Below are positions 10,600-21,634 of a stretch of DNA of 64,000 bases, in pieces. The stretch spans positions 1 to 64,000 of the forward strand of contig JAJEKV010000172.1 in assembly GCA_021234155.1 (NCBI GenBank), in the 5' to 3' direction. Source of the stretch: Isoetes taiwanensis. Taxonomy: Eukaryota > Streptophyta > Lycopodiopsida > Isoetales > Isoetaceae. Under the pieces are notes generated by a model. The model was not told where the DNA came from. It made no database searches and saw nothing but the letters and a program-made list of their open reading frames with translations. Each line of letters begins with the position of its first letter. Positions within the stretch are counted from its first letter, which is position 1. The position numbers and the translations under genes are program-made.

Positions 10600-12834
10600 A
10601 CACAGAGACCCCGAGGGAGCAGCCTCGAGGGAAGAGACGCTGACGATATGGTACTGGAACTGTACCGGATATCCTTGGGATGACGGGGAGAGGCTTGAGG
10701 GAGCACACAGCTGTGACATAATATGTCTAGTAGAGACATGGGAACACAACATAAAGCGGCTGCCGGAGGAGGAGGGGTACCAGCTATTCACGTGTTGGAA
10801 GGATAAAGATTTTAAAATAGGAAGAGGGAGTGCAGGTCTAGCCTGCTATGTCAAAGAAGATGTAGCAAGCAGTGCATGTATTTTACATCCGGATATCAAT
10901 AAAAGATACATGATACTAAGTATTTAATTACAAAACAAAAAGGATTTAATTCTGATTATAGCATATTACCCACCGAGCAGTGATAAGATAGAGCTGTTAG
11001 AATTTGGGGAGAGTATGATGAAATGGAAGGAACAGGGACCAATGATATTAATAGGAGATCTAAATGCCAGAAGAGGTCAGGAACAAGCACAAAACACAAG
11101 TGTAGATGAAGCTAATGGACAATGGACCCACACAACAAGATCACAGGACTGGAAAAGAGGCACAGAAGATAGGTCAGAAGTCAATGCTAAGGGGGAACTA
11201 CTGCTCGAGGTGTGCACAGCTACAGGGGTCATTATAGCCAATGGGGTACAGAAGTGGAAAGGGTCAGAAAATTTCACGAGCCAGAATACACACGGGAGAA
11301 GCATAGTAGACTATGTGATAATGAATGATCACGCAGCGGAAATAGTCTCGGGATTTATGCTCCTAGAATGGCCGATTGGGAAAAGGGAGAGTCATAGACC
11401 CATACAATTGACACTTACAGGAAACGAGCAGACTCAAAATGACAGACAACAGGGAAGAGAGAAAGATAAGGGAAAACTGAAAATACAATTTCAGGATAAA
11501 CATGCAGATACATTTGTGCAATCTATTAAAGAAGAAATGGGGAAATGGAAATGGGAAGAGCACAGGGCAGACGAAAATGGGGACATGCTAAATGATATAA
11601 CCGTGAAAGTGGCAACAGAAGTCTTTGGGAAAAGAAGAAGAAAAAGGGGGAACAGTGCCTTTAAGGCCTCAATCTGGTATGATGATGAGTGCAGGGAACA
11701 AAAAAGAAAAGTCAGAGCGCATAAAGGCGAAGAGACATATCAAACTGAAAAAGTGGTATATTTGAGAATGTTGAAGGCGAAGAGAAACAAAAACTTGGTA
11801 CAACACCAATGGGGACTGGCTAAATTACTCAAAAAACAACCCCGAAATTTCTGGAAAGGATTTAAAGGGAAGGGACAGGGAATAGGAAAAGTGAGAACAC
11901 GCAAGGCAACATTGAAGCAGCCGGATGGGAGGGATACCTCGAAAAACTGTATAAGACCGGGGCATCCCCGGTGCCAATACCAGCACTACAAGAGATGGAC
12001 AGACCGTGTTTCAGTGTACAGGAAGTGATGATAGCACTAAATAGGATGGCTAACAACAAAGCTCCAGACCTATATAGATTAACTGTGGAATTGTTAAAAT
12101 GTGCAGATACTGCGATAGAAAAACATGTTACAGATATTTTCAATGATATAATACACACGGGGCTCCCAGACAGATGGGCATACAACATGGTCATACCCCT
12201 ACACAAAGAGGGGAGCAAACAGGAACCTGGAAATTACAGGACAGTAATGGTGAGCTCCATCTTTGCAAAATGGTTTGGAAAGGTCTTGGACAATAAATTG
12301 AAACAATGGGCAGAAATAGGGAACCTGAGAGCACAAGGGCAGGCAGGCAGGCTTCAGGCCGGAACACTCAACCACTGACCATCTAGTAACCCTCCGGATA
12401 GTAATAGAGCAGAATAGAATACAGGGGAAGAAAGTAATATGCTGCTTTGTGGACTTTGGAAAGGCTTTTGACACAGTCCCGTGGGAGAAGCTCATACAGA
12501 GACTCATAGATATGCACGCACCAAGAGATATGGTAGGAGCAATTGCAAGATTATATCACAATGTATATGCAAAAATAGAGGAGGAGGGAAAGGCAATAAA
12601 TTGCGACATGGAAGTCAAGCAGGGATGCCCGTTATCGCCAACACTGTTCGGAATATACATAGATGCATTACAAGACTTAGCAGAACAGCAAGGGGACATG
12701 GACGCTCCCACACTAGGGGAAACCAAGGTACCCATCATGTTATATGCTGATGATCTGAGCATGATGGCCACAAAAAACAAGGGAATGCACAGACTACTGA
12801 AACTGCTAGAGACCTTCTGTGAAAAGACAGGGTT
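10600..12834 (+). pseudogene. LINE ORF2 N-part: endonuclease and reverse transcriptase
   Basis: The apurinic-type endonuclease runs from about 10640 to 11430: TIWYWNCTGYP, then CLVETW (catalytic Glu), IIAYYPP, MILIGDLNAR (Asp/Asn), SIVDYVI (Asp) and ESHRPI (the usual final His position). An in-frame TAA lies at 10925-10927. The reverse transcriptase follows, with NKAPDLYRLTVE, then VIPLHKEGSKQEPGNYR, then after a frame change QAGFRPEHSTTDHL, motif A VDFGKAFDTVPW (about 12451-12486), motif B KQGCPLSPTLF and motif C MLYADDLSMM (about 12737-12766). The frame breaks are near 11880 and at the GGCA repeat near 12345. The ORF is cut at 12835 by the nested LINE and resumes at 14985. The product would nick DNA and copy its own RNA. 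Confidence 0.8.
12340..12352 (+). repeat. GGCA microsatellite causing a +4 frameshift in the RT
   Basis: Here the RT reads GGGCAGGCAGGCAGGCTTC. Removing one GGCA restores the expected QAGFRP motif in frame with both sides, so a four-base duplication explains the frame change. Confidence 0.7.
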
Positions 12835-12835
12835 A
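12824..12835 (+). repeat. Left target-site duplication of the nested LINE
   Basis: AAGACAGGGTTA is repeated at 14973-14984. One copy belongs to the host LINE reading EKTGL; the other resumes the host frame as KTGLTVNLAKTK. Confidence 0.85.
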
Positions 12836-14972
12836 TTTTGCCAAAGCTTACGATAGTGTCCGTTGGGAGTTCTTGTCTGCCATGATGTTAGCGTTGGGCT
12901 GTGGTCCACGCTTTACAGAGACAGTCATGAAGCTGCATAGGTCAGCACGGGCTACGGTGGTGTGCCAGGGTGAACCCTCCGCCTTTTTCTCCTTAGGCAG
13001 AGGGTGCGTCGGGGGTGCCCTTTGGCCGCTTTTGTTTACGACAGGAAAGTATAATCGTCCCGCTTGTTTTTGGCTGCAAATGGAGGAGGGAGTGGTGGAT
13101 GGGGCCGGATGTGGGATGGTAGCCAGCAGATTATTAACCGGCTTTGCCGATGACACTTTCCTCTTCTTGGTGGCGTAAGAGAGGAATTTGCGAATGTGAA
13201 GGGTTTGTTGGATACTTTCTCCTTGGCCTCGGCATTCTTCCAATTGGGGTAAATGCTCAAGATTATGGGCCCACCGACCGCCTCCCCTTGTTTGGCTCTA
13301 TTCCCTTGGAAGGTGCTTCCGTGTAATGTGTGTACTAAGTGTTGGGTATTCCCTTTGGAGGGGATGTTTCCATGGGGAGGGTGTGGGATGAGATTTTGCG
13401 GGGGTTGCGGTAAAACACCTCAATTGGTGGAAGGGTAGCAAGTTGTCCATGGCGTGTAGGGATCACTATTGCCAAGTCAAGATTTTTGTAGCACTCATGT
13501 GTATCTGAAAGATGCGGATGCTAGCTCTTGAGGGTAAGATACGTGCTTTGGATAAGATTGTCCAAATTTTGTGGGGGGGATGATGAAGGAGTGGTTGTTA
13601 AAGTGGCTTGGTGGAAGTGTCTCCGCCAGGGAGGATGGGGGCTTGGCCATTCGGGATTTAGCGCCGCATAGTAAGGTGTTGGTCTCCAAGTTTGTTTGGA
13701 GCATTCCCCGCAGATGGAGCATCTTCTCACGGGCAGTATTTGTTGTTGCGATCTCTTCGCCATTGTGTGGCGTTTTGGGAAGCCGCTCTGCATGTGGAGT
13801 TGCCCCGGCATCGTTGTATGGTCTCCGCCTTTCCCACATGCATCTCCTTTCTCATAGGAGTGTTGCGGGCTTGGGATCATGTGCGTGTGCTCTTCCGGCT
13901 AGATTATGCCTCGGTTTATCACCACTCTCTCCTTTCTTGTGGGTTCCTTTACCCCCCCCAAGACTTGCCCTTGGGTGCCACTGCATGCTTCGGACGCAGT
14001 TCGTTGGAGGCGAGCCGGCGTGGCTCACCTTGGAGGATTGGTATTGGGGTAAGTGGCCCTAGCTTCGTGGGAGTTCTTTTCGAGCTCGCTACCGAGGGGC
14101 GATGGCCAGGGCTATCCGGGAGCACGGGCGGGGAGTATTCCGCTACACATACCTATAGTCCCTCAGGATGATGTGGTGGTGCAGTTTGGAAGGTTCATCC
14201 GGATGTTGTGTCTTCTTGCTTTGTGCGGTCTTCTTACCGGTAAGCGGCTATTCATGACACACCGCCCCGTGCAAGTGGTCTCTGCGGCTTCAGGGTTCTC
14301 GATGGCGCTTCGGTTTGGGCGTGGACATGGAGCTCACTTTCCCCACCCGGAAGGTTAGGGTGCTTCGTGGCGGTGGTGCACCGTATCGTGGTGAATGCCC
14401 TTGTGAGTCGGTTTAGGCCGGGTGTGAGCCCTCTACGCCCTTGTTGTGGCCTTCTTCATCGTGAGACCGTGGAGCATTGTCCGGTTTTATGCCCTCACTT
14501 GCGGGCTGCCCGGGATTGGGTTAGGTCTCTGCTTGGTGAGATTGACTAGCCGCCATTGTCGCTTCATGTGTATCCCGGTGCTTGGCCTCTTGTGGCGGCC
14601 AAAGCCTTGCATCCGTGGCGCGGGCTTGGTTGGTTTGGCTGATTTGGAAGCGGCGGCGGTTTGTGGATCTTTCGGGGGATTCAGCAGCCCGCCTCTCTCG
14701 ATTTCCTCGACTCAGGTACATGCTATTTCAAAGCTTTCTGGTGTTCCTGGGAGTAGTAGAGCGGAAGTTTGCCATTTGGCAGGACTTCTTGGGTGTTGTA
14801 GATGGTGATGGTCGGTTTGTATAGCAGTAGAGTTGCATTTTTTCTGTGAGTTTATTATGGAGTGTCGAGGTATCGCTGTCTCTTTGGGGTAGTTCTCCTT
14901 CCTCCTCACTTGCTTTGTAACATTACCATTCTTTTAATATATTGATGACACAGTTCTTCAAAAAAAAAAAAG
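12836..14972 (+). mobile_element. Nested L1-like LINE, 5'-truncated, poly(A)-tailed
   Basis: A 2.1 kb LINE sits inside the RT of the larger LINE. It starts within its own RT at motif A (FAKAYDSVRWEF) and reads LLTGFADDTFLFL for motif C at about 13130-13170. Near 14430-14550 it reads CCGLLHRETVEHCPVLCPHL, the zf-RVT knuckle, and it ends in an A run at 14960-14970. A 12-bp target duplication flanks it. Base composition is visibly more GC- and CpG-rich than the host element, which suggests younger age or a different source. Several frame breaks are present (for example after 13178 and 13438). It belongs to a different clade from its host, because it ends in poly(A) and has an L1-style C-terminus. 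Confidence 0.85.
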
Positions 14973-14984
14973 AAGACAGGGTTA
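14973..14984 (+). repeat. Right target-site duplication of the nested LINE
   Basis: This second copy of AAGACAGGGTTA follows the A run directly. The host LINE coding sequence resumes here. Confidence 0.85.
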
Positions 14985-16080
14985 ACAGTAAACCTTGCAA
15001 AAACCAAAATAGTTATCTTCGGTAACAGGAACAGACACAGACCATTCAGGTACTTGTGAACAGAGCGAGAAGAATCAACAGAGTACAGGTATCTGGGGTA
15101 TGATGCACACGGCACAGGGAAATGGGCTAAAGGGGCAGATACAAGATTCCAATCAGCCATTGGGAATTACTGTAATATGAAATGTTTTCAGAATAAAAGC
15201 GTAATAATAGACCGAAAAAATCAAATGCTAAATTGCTCGCCATGGTAAAGGTCATGACGACGCAGCCTATATGGGGTTGGGCTTGGGGACGGGGTTACCG
15301 TGACAAGAAATGGAAAAAACAGAAAGGGATCCTCAGACAATGGCATAAACAGGAATTTAAGCTGAGAACAAATACACCACTAACAGCCATAGTATACAAG
15401 ACAGGGCAGAAACCAATGGAGGTGAGGGCATGGGAGAAGACTATCAGATATCTTATAAGAAACAATGCAGGTGGGAAACCAAATAAATTATCGAGTATCG
15501 CGATCAGCGAGTCAGCAATCATCGCGAGCAGTGGATGGTTTAAGGATGTGGCAGTGTGGACCAGAGAAATGGGGATGAATTTGAGTGACCTGATAAATGA
15601 AGGCGAATGGAATGAGGACTGGACAAGCAAAGCTACGCGAGCATGGCTGCAGAAACACACAGGGCCCAAGACACTTTGGCTCATGAAAGTCTTCAATCCA
15701 GAACAACAGATAGGACAACAGATGTACTGAGATAATCTAATAGGGAAAACAAGGAGAGATATCCTAGCAAGATTTAGGATGGGGAGCCATGACCTAAGAA
15801 TCGAAAAGGACAGATGGAGAAGAGTAGAGAAAGCTGACCGGATATGCAGAATCTGTGACAGCGGGGAAGTGAAGGACGAGAATCACATGCTCAATTCCTA
15901 CCCAGTATATGGGGACATCAAAAACAAATACAGAAACATAAGATGGGGTCGCCATGATGGCAAGGACAGAAACAATGAGAGATTTGGCAGACGCAATATG
16001 GGAAATGATGACCAGACACCGGGAAGTACACAAAGAAAAAGGGCTTGTGATATGAGCCGCCCAAGAGGCGAGTCATAAGT
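14985..16080 (+). pseudogene. LINE ORF2 C-part of the interrupted element
   Basis: After the nested insertion the host ORF2 continues with LTVNLAKTKIVIFGNR. After a stop it gives YRYLGYDAHGTGKW, the usual post-YADD block. A long frame at 15233-15730 is Lys/Trp-rich and ends at TGA. The next frame (15731-16078) reads ARFRMGSHDLRIEKDRW and then ICRICDSGEVKDENH, a Cys/His knuckle. The last zinc ligand expected in LNSCP is Tyr here (LNSYP), so the knuckle is probably lost. This region normally serves RNA binding during target-primed reverse transcription. Confidence 0.7.
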
Positions 16081-16295
16081 TGAAGAAATGCTCATCTTAA
16101 AGCTGATTGATAACGACGTCTCTCTGCACAGTCCTGATGCCGATTCAGAGCGGGATGCCAGTATTAATAGAAAAAAAGGAAGCCTTCAGAAAAGGCTACA
16201 ACAAATCAGCGTGATGCGCTAGTAGCACCCATCAGGGAGCTCGCCCATGCTACATAAGTCCAGAGGCCTCAAGGCACAAGGGACAATAATGTATA

Positions 16296-16375
16296 TTCTA
16301 TTCTATTCTATTCTATTCTATTCTATTCTATTCTATTCTATTCTATTCTATTCTATTCTATTCTATTCTATTCTA
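16296..16375 (+). repeat. (TTCTA)16 LINE tail
   Basis: Sixteen uninterrupted TTCTA units end the 9.7-16.4 kb LINE. GGACAATA occurs both just before (16281-16288) and just after (16376-16383) the tract, possibly a trace of target duplication or slippage. Confidence 0.9.
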
Positions 16376-16505
16376 GGACAATATATAAAGACGGTGGACT
16401 CACACCGTAACTTATTGCTCCAGATCGGATGTTAACATGTACTAAAAGCGCTCCATGGCCTTTTAGGGCCCAAGAGAGCTAGATCAAATGTAAATAATAC
16501 TAATA

Positions 16506-17959
16506 ATAAATATGCATATAGAATCCTTTCCCATGCATAAGGATGGGAAAGATTAGCTTGCAATGAGTCATGTTAGGTGGCAAAGGTGGGGGTGAGTGAA
16601 CTTAGTGGACGATCATGATGGGCTTCAATTGCGTCAATAAGTGTGATGCAAATTTCTTATCATTTCTTGAGGCCACACCGGCATATAACTATATTGAATC
16701 TTTTATTTTCTTGGTGTGAATTCTAGTTGAGAATTCTTAGAATGTATCTTGGAATGCGACATGAAAATGAATACTCATTTTCTATTCTCATGGCATGCAC
16801 ATTAACAAAGGACATTTATGGAAGGATCATTCACAATCAGATAATCATCCTCAAATGGCTGTTTACTTGAAAAACATGTTGATTTATATTTGTGCGAAAT
16901 GATTAAGCTTGAAGGATGTCTTTGACAAATTGGCGAAGTGAATCTCAGTTATGTTAGATGATGAAGTTCTATTTAATTTGCTTAGTTTGATATTGTATAT
17001 ATTGAGAATATTGTGGATTGTATAATTCCTCTGGATTTTGTTCATGATGGATAATGGAAATATAAGAATGGTTCAAATGTCAAGCAAAGGAAGCTTCAAT
17101 TCTTCACCAATATTATGAATCTAGAATTACATGAGTTTGACAAGATCCCGAGTTGTCAGAAGGGTCAACTCGTTCGGCTCGTCACACCAACGCAATGGGG
17201 GTTGCCCTCTACTCTTTGGAGGGAATAACTAGTAACAAAATCTTTGGCCGGTGGCCATTCTTCTTTCCCAAAAAAAGTACAGAAGAGAGAAGATGAGAAG
17301 AAAATTGGAGAGGATGCCTGTAAGAGTCCAGTGCCATGCAGAAACGAACAATAACCCATTATACATGTCACACCCAGCCCAGGTGGCCATGCAAGTCACG
17401 CGGAAGGGAAAGAAAAATCCTAAGCCTTGGAACATATTTTCCTATGAACAAGATCCTATGTTTAGAATATTCAACATCCCAGTAAAGCAAGGGTTGCCTC
17501 TGGGACAACCCAAAAAGGAACCAATAAGGCCCAGATTCCATTCAGCCGAAAGTTCTTACCTGGACGAATTACAGAAGTCCACAATAGCAAATTTTGCAAG
17601 CGTTGACATTCCATTATAGCCCGACACTTCTTGATGTGGTGGCAATTATCAAGGATTTTACTCTCGGGCAAGATCCCCTAGGAGCTTGTTGGTCCTTTGA
17701 CAAAAACCTGCCATTTGGTTGTAGCTATGTATTCCTGAAGAATGGAAGAGGAGTAGAATAGTGGCCGTGGAAGTTAGGGTAAGGTTTTGGCCACAACTTA
17801 CGTGGGCAGCCCTAACGTTGCCGTGGATGCTGACCTGGCCTTAGTTATTCACATAATCTTCTACCCAGTGGCAGGAATAGTGAGGAAATGCGCGGAGTTG
17901 ATAATGGATTCTGCACCAAGCAGAGCTTCAGATCCCATCCAAGTTCAATGGCTCAATCT
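16506..17959 (+). repeat. 5' duplicate unit, longer copy, of the thioredoxin-like gene region
   Basis: This is the fuller partner of 3264-4140. It covers the upstream region, probable leader and first codons of the thioredoxin-like gene. It contains the extra block 16671-17256 and otherwise matches the partner closely. GGGTAAGG at about 17777 could be a donor for a leader intron, but no upstream coding exon is evident. Confidence 0.85.
16671..17256. mobile_element. 586-bp insertion with GGCCAC...CCGGC termini
   Basis: This block is present in one copy of the duplicated gene front and absent from the other. It begins GGCCACACCGGCA and ends TTTGGCCGGTGGCC, so its ends form an imperfect inverted repeat. 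The shorter copy carries a duplicated ATTTCTTATCATT at the corresponding point. I read it as a non-autonomous DNA element that entered one copy or left the other. There is no coding sequence. Confidence 0.45.
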
Positions 17960-19593
17960 AAGATGGCCATCTCAATTCTCTGCTCGTATCAACACAAGCC
18001 TGGATTTTTCGTGGGCCTTAAGTACTGCGAACAACTGCTTCCGGCACCTCCAAGCAGGTTTAGCTTTTATAAACCCTAATTTTTCTGATGAAGAAAACAA
18101 AGGACATGCTAGTTTAAAGATCCAAATGCAACGGGGAGCTCCCCTGGGTCATGTAATTCCTTTTCTAGGAGGAAACGTTTCCGAAACAGAGATTAGGGTT
18201 CCCCTTGCAGAACAGTTGATGTCTAGAGTTCAGGGTCTTGGCATGAGTTTGGGGCTTTTTGGAAAAGAAGGCAGGCAGGTTGGGCCTGTTTTGTCTCCTG
18301 AAGAGCAAGGTGAAGCTGAAGAAAGAGCATTTGCACTTGCATTGGCTAGCAATAAAAGGGCTATTTTGCTTGAGTTTTATTCTCCAAAATGTACCTTGTG
18401 TAAGTCGTTGTTAAAGCTGGTTCTGGAGGTGGAGAGGAAGAATCAAGATTGGCTGCATGTAGTCATGGCAGATGTTGACAATCGGAGATGGCTGGCAGAG
18501 GTTAGATCTACCTTACTTTGCATAAATCAAATGAAGTTTTTAGTTGGAGCTTTTCAAGTATCAAACCGTAAACATGTCAACCTGAGATTGGCTTTCTAAC
18601 ATTTGAATTGTTATGGCTAGTTTGGCTTATCCGCCCCCCCGGACTGAAGTATCCCGACTGAAGCAAACGGCTCCCCCCCCTTTTGACGAATCCGGTTCCC
18701 CCTGCTGCTGTTTTCGTATAGTGGGGTAGGTTGGTTTAATTAGCATAAAATTAGATGGGGTAGGTTGGTTTATATGAATAATTTTGGTCAAAAGGGGGCC
18801 CGGATTCGTTTGGAAGGGGATTCTTCAGCCCTCCCATTCTTATGAGTACTGCATGGCATTAGCCAAGGAAACAATTGTGCTCTCAGAAGGTCCTGTGAAC
18901 TGTAAAATGTAGTACGTTGTCTTTACTTTTGGAAGCTTGCATCTAAACAGCAGAAGAACCTTCTAGCTGTCTAGCAAAAGTTGCATTAGGTGGAAAAATT
19001 TATACCTTTATAAAATGGCCAGTTTAACAACTGCAGTCTTCACGAGGTTATGCATAGCTGAATGTAGACAGTGGGATCATATCTGGCCTACATTATTAGT
19101 TCTAAGAAGCCAGCTTGTTGGGACTTCCATTTTGTAATTACTTGACTCTTATGCTGGGTTGGAGAAGTATAATGCTGGATGGAAGAAGATTATCCATTGC
19201 CCTTGTGCCTGCTAACTTTTCTAAGTAATGAGGAAGTTGAACCTGATGTTTTGTGAATTATCTGTGTTTCTAGAGGTCATGCCTGAACAAATTGGTTATC
19301 ATGCTAACTGTGCATGAGCATTTCGTTAAAAATTGGTAGTTGACTAGGCTGTCAAACAGCTTTAATAAATTGGGGTTTGTTGTTTGTAGGTATTGCATTA
19401 TGACATCAAGTATGTGCCTTGTTTTGTGCTGCTTGATTCATGTGGAAAAGCCTTGGCAAAAACTGGGGTTCCATATAGCCGTCTGCATGTCTTGAAGGGG
19501 CTATCTTACCTTATTGAGAGCATGAAGCCTATTCGACGGAGGGTCAAGCATGTAGATCCACCATCTGCAGAAGCAAATGGAGTTATATCGTAG
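17904..19593 (+). CDS. Plastid-type thioredoxin-like protein, two exons
   Basis: The exons are 17904-18500 and 19390-19593 (266 codons), joined in phase 0 at GCAGAG/GTTAGA and TTTGTAG/GTATTG. The ATG at 17904 is the first in frame. The first 135 residues or so have no clear fold and are Ser/Arg-containing with few acids early, which would suit a plastid transit peptide (inference). From about residue 140 the sequence is a thioredoxin fold: [20 protein letters not shown], active-site C163-T-L-C166, [14 protein letters not shown] across the splice, then [14 protein letters not shown] with the cis-Pro at residue 209. It resembles the plant family of chloroplast thioredoxin-like proteins ending [12 protein letters not shown] cannot name the member. 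Intron 1 hosts a foldback element at 18631-18838. A truncated copy of its front lies at 3264-4140. Confidence 0.8.
18631..18838. mobile_element. 208-bp foldback/MITE in the thioredoxin-like intron
   Basis: The two ends are imperfect inverted repeats of about 50 bp. The left end contains GACTGAAG, CTCCCCCCCCTTTTGACGAA and TCCGG; the reverse complement of the right end has GGCTGAAG, CCCCCTTTTGACC and GAATCCGGG. CTTAT flanks both sides (18626-18630 and 18839-18843), like a 5-bp target duplication. There is no coding capacity. A small tandem GGGGTAGGTTGGTTTA lies inside. Confidence 0.7.
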
Positions 19594-21634
19594 TCAACCT
19601 TTTCTTGTATTCTTCAAATACGCTTTGTATATCAGTGGCAAAACCATCCATTATGTTTATCGACCATTTTTGCATTCCTGTGGTACTCATGAGATTGGGC
19701 TTCATTTGGTTTATTGAATGGCATCACATTATGCCATCTAAGGGTTCATTCACATCAACAATTAAGTTAGTATTATGTAGTTATTGGCTGTTAACCTTTT
19801 TTTTAATAAAAACAATAATGAATTTTCTTTTCACACCAAAAAATATGGTTAGTATATTCTTAACAGAAATTTAACTGGACGTGGAAAATATACTAAAAGT
19901 TAAAGTGACCTGCGGTCATAGTTGTCGCAGTTAGCGATGCCGATGCATGGACAGCCCCGACAAGGGGCCGAGCAAGCCATGGAGAGCGTGGACGTGGGTG
20001 CAGGCCTGGAAATGAAGGTACAGAAGATGAATAGGTAGAAATTTTTGTGTTCCTTTTTTTTTCCCTGTTTCTTTTTTTTCGTTGGTGAACTTACTTAAAA
20101 CTGGCAACAAATTTCTTGAGATCTGGATCTGAACAGTTTCATGGGCCTGATACTTCTGTTTTGTAGTTCCATTGACTCTTGCTCGCTGTCTTTTCCACTA
20201 TTATTCCATGTCACTTGCACCTCTGCTGCGTTGTAATGAGCTGCTTCAGTAGGGCTAGAGCCAGAATGTTCACTATTCTGCTTCTTCTATATCTAACGGT
20301 TTATCTTGAAGAGCCTCATATACCAGCCTCCTTTGTGGACTTGGTGCTGGAAAACTTATGATTTTGAAGTAACACAAAAAGCTACAGAATGACGAGAATG
20401 GAAATTGAAAATTATGTTTAGTAGGTTTGCATAGTATATCGAAGTACGTGCATGATCTACCTGATGCCTATAAATTATAAGGGAAAGGAACAACAATGGA
20501 CTGAACTGATACATGCAAAAGTGCAATGAAACGCGATCTCAGATTTTACATAAATTCAGTTAATTGTCTGATTTGGCTGTGGCACCATTCATTTCTTTTA
20601 ACGTGTTAACATTGTTGTATTTGCTCCATCTCTGTTCATAGACTTTTGCACCATCTGGGATAATGCCACCTGCAAGCCACAGACTTTTCATGGGTAGCAG
20701 ATGCCATAGGAAAAAGCCAGCGCAAGGGCTTTATGGGCCTGGAGCGGTTTCTGAAGCAAATTCTAAAAGTCAAACTGCTACATTGTCCATGTTGGGATTT
20801 CACCAGGCTGGAACTGCAGATGCTGTCAAGAAAGCCAGTTAAAAAAGCACATATATATAGTAGGGCAATGGCTTTGTAGGCCTTAGGATCAGCAAACCTT
20901 GCAGGCCGCAGGACATTTTGCATGGGGGTGACGGAGTCACAGATAAATTGCTATATGAGGGTCTATTGAGTTGTTGATGAGATAGCTCAGTACTGTGATT
21001 ACTACATGAGAGAAGTTCTTCTGCAGTACAGTCAGTGTGCAATCCCTGAAAATGCAAAAAGCAAACAAGTTGATCAACGTGGTGGGCACTTTATGAAAGC
21101 CAGTTGCACCAGGCATAGTAGAAAGTGTGTATTGAAGGAAGAAAGAAAGGATTCCAGAATAATCAGGAGGATATAAGACAAGTTCCATGTTATAAACATG
21201 AGAGTGAAAATCAACCGTGTGCTGTCTGTTCATTAATCGTTGGGTGGATTGTAGATGGCCATAGCCAAGAAGGAATTTACTGCTTTAACATGGAGTTGAA
21301 ATGCATAGAAATGATGAGGACTGGGAAAGGGCCTACTGCTGACATTTTACAAACAGGATCTTGCGTGTAGTTAGTATCAAAATAGCATTGTATGACTATA
21401 ATGGAGAATCTTTATTTACAGAGACATTAAGATGGTGACCCTCCTGGACCTGATGGTTGTGGGAATTCATTTTTTCTCCAGGTTTTATAGCACATGAGGA
21501 AACAATTACATGCATGAAATTTGGAATTGTGCACAGAAGTCGAAGCCGAGTCCAGTTGTGTAGCTAATGTATATGGTTGTGATAATTAGGACTCAACAGA
21601 TGTCATGCTTATCATTGTTGTGTTATATTATCAG
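19594..21634. other. Region between the thioredoxin-like gene and NDK7 exons
   Basis: The first few hundred bases are probably the 3' UTR of the thioredoxin-like gene. Around 20640-20850 a frame reads TDFSWVADAIGKSQRKGFMG, coding-like but unrecognised. Near 21440-21475 PPGPDGCGNSFFLQ could be a linker exon of NDK7, since animal NME7 has a Gly-rich linker between its two kinase domains. The first NDK domain and the DM10 domain of NME7 were not found. Confidence 0.35.

Larger units (their letters stand above)
9740..16375 (+). mobile_element. Near-complete autonomous-type LINE with TTCTA tail, interrupted
   Basis: This element has the full layout of a two-ORF non-LTR retrotransposon: coiled-coil/RRM-like ORF1p, apurinic-type endonuclease, reverse transcriptase, C-terminal Cys/His knuckle, 3' UTR, and a microsatellite tail of 16 TTCTA units in place of poly(A). 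It is dead. There is a stop in the endonuclease (10925-10927), a frameshift near 11880, a 4-base slip near 12345, a nested LINE at 12836-14972 and later stops. The 5' limit is uncertain because I found no target duplication. The tail links it to several short fragments at 23.5, 26.6 and possibly 35.5 and 37.3 kb. The clade is not settled; the tail type argues against canonical plant L1. Confidence 0.8.

Noticed and set aside
10243-10791. Overlapping minus-strand open frames rich in Ser/Pro/Cys.
   Set aside because: They are antisense shadows of the LINE ORF1/endonuclease coding region.
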